Positions 22,910 through 32,177 of a DNA stretch of 47,384 nt are shown here, in pieces. The stretch's first letter is position 1. The number at the start of each line of letters is the position of its first letter. The stretch spans positions 1 to 47,384 of the forward strand of contig JAHQVK010000008.1 in NCBI GenBank assembly GCA_019634385.1. The letters run 5' to 3'. The notes beneath the pieces are model-generated. The model was not told the DNA's origin. It worked only from the letters and a program-made list of their open reading frames with translations, and did not search any database. The stretch comes from Myxococcales bacterium. Lineage in GTDB: Bacteria > Myxococcota > Kuafuiibacteriia > Kuafuiibacteriales > Kuafuiibacteriaceae. Both the position numbers and the translations under genes were made by a program.

Positions 22910-23684
22910 GATCGTCCCTACCTGAGGCTGGTGCCGGACAGGCGTGTACAAGCGCCTGCATTCGCTCACAAGCACTATCTATAGTCTTTCGTAGCACTTG
23001 ATTTTCTTCAGTTAGGGAAGCCACCTCCGAACTGAGTCGCTCCGCGGTTCCTTGCAGATCATCCATCTTTTGGGGCGCAACATTTACCGTATTGTCATCA
23101 TTTTGCGATTCCACCGATGGTAACTCACTCAATCCGGCTCCCATTGAGTCGTCCGATAGTGCTTGGTCAGGAGCTTCTCCTACCCCATCTACCAAAGTCT
23201 TTATTTCTTCCACCACTTCACTGTAGTGGGATTCGAGCTCTACCTTGTCCAACTGCCATTGCTCTGCTAGCTCAACAGCCTCCTCCAAGCCCGTTTGAAT
23301 CTCTTGAGACCGCCCCAGCACTTCCGCATTATCTCGCCTTACGCCTACAAGACGTTCTCCCAAGGAGGTCTCAACTCGACCCAAAGCTTCTCGTTCTTCT
23401 TCGAGCCTCGTCACTTTCTCTGACAACCGCTCCGTCGCGCAGCGTAGCGTTGCCTGCGCTTGTTCCGCCTGTTCACAACGCTGCCTAAGTTCATCATGCT
23501 CTTGTGCCATTTCAGCGTTTTCAACGGCCAAAGTCTCAATCCGAGAGGTCAAGATATTAGCTTGCCTCACGAGTTCATCCCAGTCGTTGATCGCGGATGG
23601 CTCCTCAAAACGATCCTGGTAGAACGTTTCTAATTGCTCGATCAGACGATGCAGCGTCGCCTCTGGTCCGGACATTTGATTCAT
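22896..23684 (-). CDS. Coiled-coil protein
   Basis: 262 residues, mostly heptad-repeat coiled coil. Residues about 35-170 (for example ILTSRIETLAVENAEMAQEH, EKVTRLEEEREALGRVETSL) and about 205-245 (AERLSSEVASLTEENQVLRK) are joined by a short acidic Ser/Asp linker. There is no signal peptide or membrane segment, so it is cytoplasmic. It is first in the operon with the MshEN-like and MinD-like genes, and a coiled coil fits a scaffold for polar or division-site localisation. Starts at 23684 or 23675 are both possible. Confidence 0.75.
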   Translation of the reverse strand: MNQMSGPEATLHRLIEQLETFYQDRFEEPSAINDWDELVRQANILTSRIETLAVENAEMAQEHDELRQRCEQAEQAQATLRCATERLSEKVTRLEEEREALGRVETSLGERLVGVRRDNAEVLGRSQEIQTGLEEAVELAEQWQLDKVELESHYSEVVEEIKTLVDGVGEAPDQALSDDSMGAGLSELPSVESQNDDNTVNVAPQKMDDLQGTAERLSSEVASLTEENQVLRKTIDSACERMQALVHACPAPASGRDDHGDL

Positions 23685-23984
23685 GCTCGCCCCAACCGGC
23701 TCAAGATAAGTCGGTCGTACCGGTCATCGACGCCTTCATTTCAAACTTTAGGCCCCTACTTCAAAAATTATGACTTTCGGACAACTACACTATCCAGCAA
23801 AAGCGGCTTGAATGACTGGAACATCGTGGTGGGCAAACGTTGGAAAGCTGGTGCCACCCCAAACGTCATCAACGCGCAACCCTCAGGCAACACCTCCCTG
23901 ATCGTCTCTTTAAAGTCAGCGTGGATCTAATGCAAACACCTGGCTTAACCGAATTTTCAGACTCGGAGAGAGTCTAGCCATAGA
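23685..23984. other. Upstream region of the coiled-coil operon
   Basis: Three hundred bases before the repeat block at 23985. A plus-strand open frame crosses it, but its composition is not convincing as a gene. No repeat family copy or strong hairpin lies here, so it likely holds the operon's promoter. Confidence 0.35.
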
Positions 23985-24164
23985 CTAGGGCGTTCCTTCA
24001 GACGCCGGACCGCGTTCTGACTTGTTTCCCACATCTGTGAGGGGTCGGTGGCTTCGCCACCCTTGCCGGCCCCTCGGCCCGGTACCCTCCCCCTCCGGGC
24101 CGCCTCCTCACAAACACGGGATACGGCATCATCTCCGAAGCCGGAGTGTAAAGACACGCCTTAG
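23985..24164. repeat. Family 2 palindromic repeat, copy 2a
   Basis: A 180-base unit from CTAGGGCGTTCC to GACACGCCTTAG. It shares most of its length with the copy at 46127-46319 (blocks GACCGCGTTCT, CTTGTTTCCCA, CGGTGGCTTCG, CCCCTCGG, CCGGTAC, AAGCCGGAG or its variant, and GTAAAGA). The ends are inverted, and the interior holds hairpins GGTGGC-TTC-GCCACC and GGCCCGG/CCGGGCC. It is followed after about 70 bases by a family 1 copy. It is probably a nonautonomous mobile element. Confidence 0.85.
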
Positions 24165-24236
24165 TAAATCACCCGATATTCAGCCTAATCAAAGACAAGT
24201 CATACATAGACCCGGGCCCTACGTTAACAGTACCCC

Positions 24237-24347
24237 CTAGCAGCCTGTTGATCTAGCCCTGCAGGCATCTATCGGCCGTTCTTTTCGTGAAACATCCTGA
24301 CCACGCGGCCCATAGATGCGTGCTGGGCTAGATCAACAGGCTGCTAG
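24237..24347. repeat. Family 1 palindromic repeat, short copy 1b
   Basis: 111 bases, CTAGCAGCCTGTTGATC to GATCAACAGGCTGCTAG, with near-perfect inverted ends of about 26 bases (including CTAGCCCTGC / GCTGGGCTAG). It keeps the GTGAAACATCCTGACCAC left arm but lacks the loop and right inner arm of the 185-base form, so it is an internal-deletion derivative. Its right border CTAG at 24344-24347 contains the stop codon of the PilZ gene. Confidence 0.9.
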
Positions 24348-24775
24348 GGCAGCATCATCTGACCAGCAAAACTCTCTGAAGTTGCACGAATAGCAAGAAG
24401 AGACTCCTCCACGTACCGAAATATCGGAAGAAAGACCAGTTCATCAGCCTCTAGAAAACAAGCACCAGCTCGCTGATTCCCCTCCGTACTTTGAGTCACG
24501 TGCCTCAACTCGGCACTGACCAGATATTCTTCCCAGCCGTCTGGTAGTTGAAAACGTACCAAGATTCGATCTCCCACTGCCAACGGGGGACAGAATCTAT
24601 CGACCTTAAAACCCACCCCACCCATAGATATATCTCCATGCCCTACAGGAAGCTCCATCCCAACGAGCTGTGAGGACCGATCACGTGCCGAATCACAGGC
24701 AGCTTTTGTCACTTCTACGGACAAGCGTGCGAGCCCAACTCGGGCACCGTTTCGCAATTCACGGTGATGACGCAT
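24344..24775 (-). CDS. PilZ-domain protein
   Basis: 143 residues. The N-terminus MRHHRELRNGARVGLARLSV supplies the basic RxxxR-type region of PilZ, and HGDISMGGVGFKV the D-x-S-x-x-G loop, so both c-di-GMP contact blocks are recognisable. Beta strands follow (ILVRFQLPDGWEEYLVSAEL) and a C-terminal helix. It is probably a c-di-GMP receptor in the cytosol. The ATG at 24775 fits the PilZ opening better than the frame's first ATG at 24835. Its TAG stop is formed by the border of the repeat at 24237-24347. Confidence 0.85.
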   Translation of the reverse strand: MRHHRELRNGARVGLARLSVEVTKAACDSARDRSSQLVGMELPVGHGDISMGGVGFKVDRFCPPLAVGDRILVRFQLPDGWEEYLVSAELRHVTQSTEGNQRAGACFLEADELVFLPIFRYVEESLLAIRATSESFAGQMMLP

Positions 24776-24969
24776 GTTAACTTCTCTTAAGCACCAAAAA
24801 CGCACATCCCAATGAATTGTGCATTCCCAACGCACTAAGCATAGCCATCACCTTCATCACACTCCAGACAGAATTGTAGATAATCATGACTTATGGCACA
24901 AAATGCAAACAAACCATATCAAACATCTCAGAAAATAAAAACATTGAATCACAAACGATGAACACCCTC

Positions 24970-27900
24970 TCAGAATGGACCAACCGAAAAGTGAAGTGTC
25001 CAGTTGCTCACCCCTGGATCCCTTCGAGAACGTAACGGCACCCCCAAATCGATAGCCAGCGGCCCTACTGGCGTTGCGAGACGAATACCCACTCCTACTC
25101 CCTGCGCCAGGGCTCGGGTGACCTGTCTCGGATTGTCTGCGTCACCCACTTGGCACACTGTCACCAAAGAGAATTGGCCGTTGCCACACCCACTCTGCCC
25201 TTCTAGGCGCCACAAGTCGCCAACATCGTAAAAACCAGCCAAGGATAGAGGCTCGAACAGAACAACCCTAAGTTCAGCTTTCAAAGCCAGATAGAGCAAC
25301 CCACCTGATGAGATATTGGTTGTTGGTACGCCTTGTTCATCTAATAAAGCATCTTGGGGTAGAAGCGTCTTTTCTGGATAACCGCGTATGGTTGAACGAC
25401 CCCCAGCAAAAAAGCGCCTGTTGACAGGAATTTCCGTATCCTCGGTTGTCGGAAATATGCGTCCCCCGCGAATTGAAGTAACTAGGGTTGTTCGCGATGA
25501 CATCGCTGTATAGAAGTTTACCCGTCCTTCAACCCTCGCATATGAAGGACTCTGATCGTCCCAGCCTTGTGCTAGTTCACCTTCGAGCTCAACATAGGCT
25601 CCTGAACGAGGCTGTACCGGATTGTCACGAAAATCCCAACTTATTCGAGGCCTAATGCTTAGGTAGCGATTCTCACCGGCCAATCTTATTGGCGTTGTTA
25701 GGTCGATCTCTTCTCCGGTGGAACATAGATCCTGTCGATCGTTGAGGGAAGCATTGCACTCCAAATGGGACCTTTCAAAGCTGAGTCGTAGTTGGTACGT
25801 CATTGGCCTTCTTTGCCCCCACAAACGAGGACGAAGTCCCTCATAGGAGGCTATGAATGTGGCCCTTTGGTTTTCCTCCGCAAACGCGGGGTCATAATCC
25901 CGAAGTACAATAAAATCTAATCCGAGCGAAAATCCATCCGGCAATAGGAGAATACGCGGGTAGGATACTCCAACAGCCAACTCATACTCCAATAAAACAA
26001 TAGGCTGGCCTTCGCCTTTGAGAATACTTTCCGGTCTATAGAACGGTTCAATTTGATTTTGTAGTTGCGTATCGTAGACTGACAGCAATGGCTCCAACCA
26101 CAAATTGACTTTAGCATTAGCTTGGAATCGCAGAGCTTGACCCAAGAGATTACGATCAGTAAACGAGCTAAACAACCGAAAACCTTCTTCTGTGGATGCT
26201 CCTCCTCCGATCTCAAAAATGATGTTGTTGCGCGGCACAAGCTCAACAACAACATCTTTCACATCACTGGGTTGATCTTCTTCCTCCGTCCGAACCACTA
26301 CTCGCTCAAAAACGCCTAAACGAATAAGGTTATTGCGGGTCTCGGCCAACTTTGTCGTCGATAAATAGTCACCAGTACGAAACCGGTACTCCCCCTCCAC
26401 AACCGACCGACGGGTAGTGCGCAAGCCTTGGATACGAATCTGCCCAACCCGAACTCTCGGCCCCGGACGAATATGATACCTCACTTCAACCGGACACGTT
26501 AGTTGACTCAGCTCTTTGGCGGAACCACATATCCCAGATAAGGGACGTCGAATCGCGTCAAACGCCCCCCCTATAGGTACCTTTTCCGACAACGAACGGA
26601 GTTCTTCCGAAACCGAAGCAAACGCGTACCCCATGTCTTGATACCACTGAAGGATAGCCCTCCGCCCACTTTCTACCTCCTCAAAAACAAGCGGTGTCAG
26701 TTCTTCATCAGATAAGCGCAAACCAGAAATATCGAGCACATCCTGTGCCAGTACATCGGTATGCCCAGTAAAAGCCACCGAACCGAGAATCCACCTGGGA
26801 CCCTCATCTATATGGAAAAAGACGTCCAGCAGTTCTGGCGTTCGGTACTGAAGCTTAGGCCCCTGAACTTTTACCATCTGAAAGCCCGCTGACCGATACA
26901 CATCCGCTATTGTATCAACCGCTGCTCTATATGCTCTCGGAATATATACCCGCTCTAGGTTAGTAAAAGATGTTGAGGGCTGCTTACGACGAGTATCAGG
27001 CAAAGATCCCCTTACCCCTCGGTCTACAACAGTGGGATCCACCCCCGAGTCGAGCTGGTTCGCTTCAAGGAATCGGGCCACAGTCTCCCGTACCTGTCCT
27101 CGAAGCTGCTTTACGTTGAAGCTTTTAGCTCCCGGAAACTGAAGGGACACCACTCGGCTTCCTGGTCCCTCTTTGATACGATACAAGACCTCCCGACGTC
27201 GCCCATCGGAAGAAGTCCGCCCGGATACATCAATATGCGCTCGGTAGTAGCCTAAACGCTCATAGCGAGCGAGCATGCGATCCCGGGCCTCCAAAATCGC
27301 CTCAGAGTCACTGCCCAGCTCAGAAAGCACCCGGACATCTTCCCGCAACCTTCGAGCGGATACCCGGTGATTACCATCAATACGGACTTCTACTTTGGCA
27401 CCAGCGCGGACATCCACCAATACATCTGCGATCGTGGCACTCTCTGTCTGTGGAATAACCGTGGGCGGCGCAACCCTAGCATCCCAGTAGCCACGTCGCC
27501 GTAAATTCGCCTCCAGTCGGGTAAGGGCTGACTCAATAACACCCAGATCAAGAAGGTCTCCTGGCTTAATTCCCACATCTAATTCCCAAAGGGGGAAAGG
27601 CACCCAGCCTCGAAGCCGAATTTGGCCCAGTCGGGTCCGCTCACCGGAGTTAATATCCACAAATAGGTCCACAGCACCCAAGGCATCTGGTGCGGACAAG
27701 CCCAGTGTCACTCGAGCCATCCGCCAGCCTTGACGGGCTAAGGAACGGGCTACCCGGGCTTCAAGAGCCTGTAGATCACGATTCTCCAGCTCATCACCCG
27801 AAGATAGATCTATAATTTCAAGAACTTGGCCTTCGCCCACGCCCTCTGCCCCTGAAATTCTCACCTCACGCAGTACACGCTTTGGTTCCAAAACCAAAAG

Positions 27901-28215
27901 GACACCTACTTGATCCGTCCCTATCGGCCAGGCCCATGCAGTCACCCGGCGAAACTTACGAAGGCCGTAGAGGCGTTCAACAGTCGTACGCACACTATCA
28001 CCGCTGAGCGGTTCTCCCTCAGGCAGTTTAATCAATCGTTCCAGTTCCCCAAGCGGGGTTTGGGTGGAGTCTTTGACCCGAACCTCCGCAATGAGACGCC
28101 CCTCCAATGCGGGCAACCCCCCCGCTAATTCGGCTCGTGCCTCATTTGGCCCAAAAGAACCGAGTACCAGCGCCATTCCGACAAGGACGGACAATAACCA
28201 ATGGACGATGCCCAT
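24970..28215 (-). CDS. Omp85-family outer-membrane protein, TamA/BamA-like
   Basis: About 1081 residues. A signal peptide (HWLLSVLVGMALVLGSF, cleavage near ARA/EL) precedes multiple POTRA repeats covering roughly residues 30-670, recognisable by strands such as LREVRISGAEGVGEGQVLEI, AKVEVRIDGNHRVSARRL, ILGSVAFTGHTDV and RVGQIRIQGLRTTRRSV. The last 380 residues are the 16-strand barrel, with the conserved loop-6 motif as STIRGYPEKTL and a terminal phenylalanine in LHFSVGPF. The POTRA region is longer than in E. coli BamA. With the TamB-like gene on the same strand about 4 kb away, a TamA role in outer-membrane assembly or lipid transport is likely; BamA cannot be excluded. The start at 28215 is chosen for the signal peptide. 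Confidence 0.92.
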   Translation of the reverse strand: MGIVHWLLSVLVGMALVLGSFGPNEARAELAGGLPALEGRLIAEVRVKDSTQTPLGELERLIKLPEGEPLSGDSVRTTVERLYGLRKFRRVTAWAWPIGTDQVGVLLVLEPKRVLREVRISGAEGVGEGQVLEIIDLSSGDELENRDLQALEARVARSLARQGWRMARVTLGLSAPDALGAVDLFVDINSGERTRLGQIRLRGWVPFPLWELDVGIKPGDLLDLGVIESALTRLEANLRRRGYWDARVAPPTVIPQTESATIADVLVDVRAGAKVEVRIDGNHRVSARRLREDVRVLSELGSDSEAILEARDRMLARYERLGYYRAHIDVSGRTSSDGRRREVLYRIKEGPGSRVVSLQFPGAKSFNVKQLRGQVRETVARFLEANQLDSGVDPTVVDRGVRGSLPDTRRKQPSTSFTNLERVYIPRAYRAAVDTIADVYRSAGFQMVKVQGPKLQYRTPELLDVFFHIDEGPRWILGSVAFTGHTDVLAQDVLDISGLRLSDEELTPLVFEEVESGRRAILQWYQDMGYAFASVSEELRSLSEKVPIGGAFDAIRRPLSGICGSAKELSQLTCPVEVRYHIRPGPRVRVGQIRIQGLRTTRRSVVEGEYRFRTGDYLSTTKLAETRNNLIRLGVFERVVVRTEEEDQPSDVKDVVVELVPRNNIIFEIGGGASTEEGFRLFSSFTDRNLLGQALRFQANAKVNLWLEPLLSVYDTQLQNQIEPFYRPESILKGEGQPIVLLEYELAVGVSYPRILLLPDGFSLGLDFIVLRDYDPAFAEENQRATFIASYEGLRPRLWGQRRPMTYQLRLSFERSHLECNASLNDRQDLCSTGEEIDLTTPIRLAGENRYLSIRPRISWDFRDNPVQPRSGAYVELEGELAQGWDDQSPSYARVEGRVNFYTAMSSRTTLVTSIRGGRIFPTTEDTEIPVNRRFFAGGRSTIRGYPEKTLLPQDALLDEQGVPTTNISSGGLLYLALKAELRVVLFEPLSLAGFYDVGDLWRLEGQSGCGNGQFSLVTVCQVGDADNPRQVTRALAQGVGVGIRLATPVGPLAIDLGVPLRSRRDPGVSNWTLHFSVGPF

Positions 28216-28260
28216 ATCTACTGCGCCAACCACACAACGAGCAACCACCCACACACACAT

Positions 28261-28512
28261 TCAGAGTAAGATAAAGCTTACCTGATTAACACATGCCTCA
28301 TGATGTGGTTGCTCGACAATGTCCAGTCCATCATGATGATCATATCTAAGGGTGCACGTCTGTCGCCCTTCACTCTTCATGCCTGAACGCACATCTCCGC
28401 CATCTTCCGAGCAGACCACGTCACCCACCGCATCTGGTTCGCGCAGCTCTCCGGAACTCTGGGCAGAATACATGGCTTTATCGACCATTCGTCTCGCCAT
28501 TTCGCTACCCAT
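28261..28512 (-). CDS. Small hypothetical protein, uncertain
   Basis: 83 residues ending 45 bases before the chosen Omp85 start. Codon use looks coding-like and the content is acidic (AVGDVVCSEDGGDVRSGMKS), with paired histidines (YDHHDGLD, EQPHHEAC). No family is recognised. Its ATG overlaps the start region of the plus-strand PhaE-PhaC-like gene, so the two cannot both use these starts with normal promoters; one prediction is wrong or the starts are further in. Confidence 0.35.
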   Translation of the reverse strand: MGSEMARRMVDKAMYSAQSSGELREPDAVGDVVCSEDGGDVRSGMKSEGRQTCTLRYDHHDGLDIVEQPHHEACVNQVSFILL

Positions 28513-28513
28513 G

Positions 28514-30208
28514 ATGCCGTCTGGTAAAGACCTTAGCGAACGGATACTCTTTAGCCAACAGTTAGCCTTTGAAATGATTCACGTGGTGGCATCCACGCCA
28601 ACGCATGATATAGGAACATCACTAGAGTCTAGCGACAGTCTTTTCGACCCCGTCCCTCTTGAAGATAGTCCTTCGACACTGGACGACCCGCTTGGCCCCT
28701 TACATCGGGCCGCAGCCGAGCCATTGGTCCGTGCCGCCTCTGAAATCGAACAACGCTATCGAGAGGTAGAAAACAACTTCAAACGCGCACTCACCCAAGC
28801 CTGGCTGACCATCTTCGAACGAATTTCCGATTTGCTAAGCGATCGCGCATCTTCGGACTCTGCATTTGAGCATCCACGAGATATAGTAGACTTATGGGCC
28901 CAAATTGGCGACAGCGTTTTCCAAGAACTCGCCCTAGATCAAGTTTTTGTTCTCCTGAAACATCAGTGGATCAATGCCGCACACCACGCTCGTAAAGCCA
29001 GAAATCAACTAAGCGAATCGACACTACATACTCACAACATTCCAACATCAGCAGAGTTTCGCGAGGTACATCGAAGCTTATATATGCTTCGCAAGGATGT
29101 TCGGGCGTCCGCTACAGCTTCTACGGCAGAATACAACCAACTGCTATCATTGCCAACAGACGCTACAACAACACACACATCTAAGTCTGCACGACATACA
29201 TCTATCCCAGAGTTGGAGGCCATACGGTCATCACCAACCTCACCGCATCCATCCCCTCGTCATCTGTCTCTTGCCGTCGACCACATGCGCTTATTTACCT
29301 ATCAAGCTCCCCACCCAGTGGTCGACGCTAAGGCTGTTCTTATATGTTCAAGTCCACTGTTTAATTCAGATATTCTCGATCTCTGCGAACAGTGCTCCAT
29401 GATCAGAGAACTCCTCTCCGCCGGCATAACAGTGCATCTCCTCGCTTGGATATCTGCACGGTACGCCGATCAGTGGGTCGCTTTGGATGACTACGTCGCG
29501 GAGCATCTCCACGCAGCGATTCAACACATACGCCGAACAACAAAAGAAGAACCCTTACATGTTCTGGGGGTGGAGCATGGTGGAACTCTCGCAACCATCT
29601 ATACCGCACTCTATCCAGAGCATATACGCAGCTTAATCCTGGTTTCCTCCCCTATAGACTTTGCCTTGCATCATCCCCATGGAACGTATCCTCTCCATGA
29701 CTACCTATCTAAGCTGAACGTAAACCTCCTAGCCGAGGCCATGGACATCATTCCCATCCATCTACTAGATTGCTGCTTTGCGTTATACTCTCCTTTTCAA
29801 CGCGGGATTCAGAAATATCTCGAGATCGCTGATCAAGTAGTGAACCCTAGCGAACTACAATCTAGCACGCAAATTGAGCAGTGGCGCACCCAACCTCTAG
29901 CTCTACCCAGTCCGTTCGTTCTCAAACTAGTGAGAGCCTTATATCAAGAGAACCAACTGTTGCGAGGTGAACTAGGCATTTACGGACAGACGGTCAGCCC
30001 TAGCAAAATTGTTCATCCTGTCCTTCATATATTTGGCCCATCTGATAAGCGTATACCCGCAGCATCTGCCCTGCCCCTCACGCACTCTATCGGTAACTCA
30101 GAACCAGAGATTATGCGCTTTTCCGGTGATTGCCTAGACATGCTCACCTCCCCTAGTAGACGCCGACTCGTTGTCGCCAAAGTCGCTGGATGGTTGAAAT
30201 ACCACTGA
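28514..30208 (+). CDS. PhaE-PhaC-like fusion (class III PHA synthase relative) lacking catalytic residues
   Basis: About 564 residues. The N-terminal part (bases about 28700-29110) matches the PhaE subunit: helices with [21 protein letters not shown] and the diagnostic end [22 protein letters not shown]-like block. After a Thr/Ser linker, the C-terminal part (29290-30200) has the PhaC alpha/beta-hydrolase layout: [43 protein letters not shown]. In working synthases the nucleophile lies in G-x-C-x-G-G; here the codon at 29573-29575 is GAG (Glu). The catalytic His region (usually GGHIGVYV) reads [10 protein letters not shown], so His is also gone; only the Asp of GPSD remains. It is not expected to polymerise hydroxyacyl-CoA. 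A regulatory or granule-binding role is possible. The frame opens upstream at 28352, but that part has a non-coding look; the start is uncertain. Confidence 0.78.
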   Translation: MPSGKDLSERILFSQQLAFEMIHVVASTPTHDIGTSLESSDSLFDPVPLEDSPSTLDDPLGPLHRAAAEPLVRAASEIEQRYREVENNFKRALTQAWLTIFERISDLLSDRASSDSAFEHPRDIVDLWAQIGDSVFQELALDQVFVLLKHQWINAAHHARKARNQLSESTLHTHNIPTSAEFREVHRSLYMLRKDVRASATASTAEYNQLLSLPTDATTTHTSKSARHTSIPELEAIRSSPTSPHPSPRHLSLAVDHMRLFTYQAPHPVVDAKAVLICSSPLFNSDILDLCEQCSMIRELLSAGITVHLLAWISARYADQWVALDDYVAEHLHAAIQHIRRTTKEEPLHVLGVEHGGTLATIYTALYPEHIRSLILVSSPIDFALHHPHGTYPLHDYLSKLNVNLLAEAMDIIPIHLLDCCFALYSPFQRGIQKYLEIADQVVNPSELQSSTQIEQWRTQPLALPSPFVLKLVRALYQENQLLRGELGIYGQTVSPSKIVHPVLHIFGPSDKRIPAASALPLTHSIGNSEPEIMRFSGDCLDMLTSPSRRRLVVAKVAGWLKYH

Positions 30209-30228
30209 GAATGACAAATAGTCACGAA

Positions 30229-32163
30229 ATGAACGAAATATACCCGGTACCCGAGGAAATCGCTGCCTCAACAACCATTAGCCGAGCCACCTATACGAAG
30301 ATGTACGAAGCATCACTCACAGACCCTGATGGATTCTGGAGGGAGCAAGCGGAACGAATTAGCTGGTTTAGAAAGCCCACAAAGATTAAGAATGTCAGCT
30401 TTAAGGGAGATGTCAGCATCAACTGGTACGAGGATGGTATTTTAAATGTATGCTATAACTGCATTGATCGGCATCTACCCGCACGAGCCAATCAGACTGC
30501 GATCATCTTCGAGGGCGATGACCCATCCGTAAGTAAACATATCAGCTATCAGACCCTTCACGACGAAGTCTGCCGTCTTGCTCACCTTCTCAAGAACGCA
30601 GGTGTACAGAAAGGGGATCGAGTCATGTTGTACATGCCGATGATTCCCGAGGCGACCTATGCAATGCTGGCGTGCGCTCGCATCGGCGCGGTTCACTCTG
30701 TCGTCTTCGGGGGGTTTTCTCCAGAGGCTCTCGCTGACCGTATTAAAGATGCGGATGCAAAAGTAATAATTACTGCTGATGCTGGTGTTCGAGGAGGGAA
30801 AACGATTAGACTCAAGGCCAATGTTGATGCCGCTCTTCAGAAGTGCCAAGGGAGTGAGTTCCGTGTTCTAGTCTTCAAGCATACGAATGAACCTATTCAA
30901 TGGGTAGAAAACCAAGACCTTGATGCTCGTCTACTCATGAATCAGGCGCCCACCAATATTGAGCCTGAACCTATGAATGCGGAGGATCCTCTCTTCATTC
31001 TATATACCTCCGGCTCTACCGGAAAACCCAAGGGTGTCTTGCACACGACCGGAGGCTATCTCGTATACGTATCTCTCACCTACGAGTATATCTTTGACTA
31101 CAGAGAGGGTGATATTTATTGGTGCACCGCAGATGTTGGTTGGGTGACCGGGCATAGCTACATCGTGTACGGGCCGTTAGCCAACGGAGCAACCACTCTC
31201 GTATTTGAAGGTATCCCTACCTATCCGAATGCATCCCGCTTTTGGGATGTTGTAGATAAGCATCAGGTAAACATCTTCTACACCGCCCCCACCGCCATCC
31301 GCGCTCTCATGCGGGCTGGAGACGAATTTGTCACGAACACCAGTCGAGCCTCCCTGCGAATACTCGGTTCAGTCGGGGAGCCTATTAATCCTGAAGCTTG
31401 GCGGTGGTACCATAGAGTCGTTGGCGAAAGTCGGTGCCCTATTGTAGATACTTGGTGGCAAACCGAAACCGGTGGTGCCCTCATATCCCCACTACCGGGC
31501 GCAACCGCCCTCAAGCCGGGCTCCGCCACACTGCCTTTATTCGGCGTACAGCCAGAGCTACGCAATGCGCAAGGGGATATTATCGAAGGGCCCGCCGAAG
31601 GGAGTTTGTGCCTTAAAGATAGTTGGCCGGGACAAATGCGCACCATTTTCCGGGACCACGAACGGTTCAAAAACACATACTTCACCACCTACGAAGGTCG
31701 GTACTTCACCGGAGATGGCGCCCGACGCGATGAGGACGGCTACTACTGGATTACCGGCCGTGTCGACGATGTCATCAATGTATCGGGACACCGTCTGGGC
31801 ACCGCAGAGATCGAAAGCGCGCTTGTGGGTCACTCAGCCGTAGCAGAAGCGGCAGTAGTAGGATATCCAGATGACATTAAAGGCCAGGGTATCTACTGCT
31901 ATGTGACGGTCAAGAGTCATATCGAAGAATCCGACACTCTGCGAGACGAGTTGGTTCAATGGGTACGTCAAGAAATTGGTCCATTCGCCAAACCAGACTT
32001 TATCCAGTGGGCTGGTGGACTTCCTAAGACTCGCTCCGGGAAGATCATGCGACGCATCTTGCGTAAGATTGCGGCAAACGAATACGAAGCATTAGGTGAT
32101 ACTTCTACACTCGCGGACCCCACCGTGGTTGATGACCTTATCCACCACCGCAAAGATATGTAG
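30229..32163 (+). CDS. acs: Acetyl-CoA synthetase
   Basis: AMP-forming ligase that makes acetyl-CoA from acetate, ATP and CoA in the cytosol. About 644 residues, the usual length. The adenylation motif is [13 protein letters not shown], the acetate/AMP block [10 protein letters not shown], the hinge [15 protein letters not shown]-like region reads [14 protein letters not shown], and the C-terminal acetylation-site lysine lies in [12 protein letters not shown]. Met at 30229 ([12 protein letters not shown]) matches family starts; the ATG at 30211, three bases after the preceding stop codon, is an alternative. No clear ribosome site is visible at either. Spacing suggests cotranscription with the PhaE-PhaC-like gene. 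Confidence 0.97.
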   Translation: MNEIYPVPEEIAASTTISRATYTKMYEASLTDPDGFWREQAERISWFRKPTKIKNVSFKGDVSINWYEDGILNVCYNCIDRHLPARANQTAIIFEGDDPSVSKHISYQTLHDEVCRLAHLLKNAGVQKGDRVMLYMPMIPEATYAMLACARIGAVHSVVFGGFSPEALADRIKDADAKVIITADAGVRGGKTIRLKANVDAALQKCQGSEFRVLVFKHTNEPIQWVENQDLDARLLMNQAPTNIEPEPMNAEDPLFILYTSGSTGKPKGVLHTTGGYLVYVSLTYEYIFDYREGDIYWCTADVGWVTGHSYIVYGPLANGATTLVFEGIPTYPNASRFWDVVDKHQVNIFYTAPTAIRALMRAGDEFVTNTSRASLRILGSVGEPINPEAWRWYHRVVGESRCPIVDTWWQTETGGALISPLPGATALKPGSATLPLFGVQPELRNAQGDIIEGPAEGSLCLKDSWPGQMRTIFRDHERFKNTYFTTYEGRYFTGDGARRDEDGYYWITGRVDDVINVSGHRLGTAEIESALVGHSAVAEAAVVGYPDDIKGQGIYCYVTVKSHIEESDTLRDELVQWVRQEIGPFAKPDFIQWAGGLPKTRSGKIMRRILRKIAANEYEALGDTSTLADPTVVDDLIHHRKDM

Positions 32164-32177
32164 GTAAGCCACACCCT

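Noticed and set aside
23634-23930. Plus-strand 98-residue ORF upstream of the coiled-coil operon
   Set aside because: It overlaps the 5' end of the coiled-coil gene and shows no coding character or motif.
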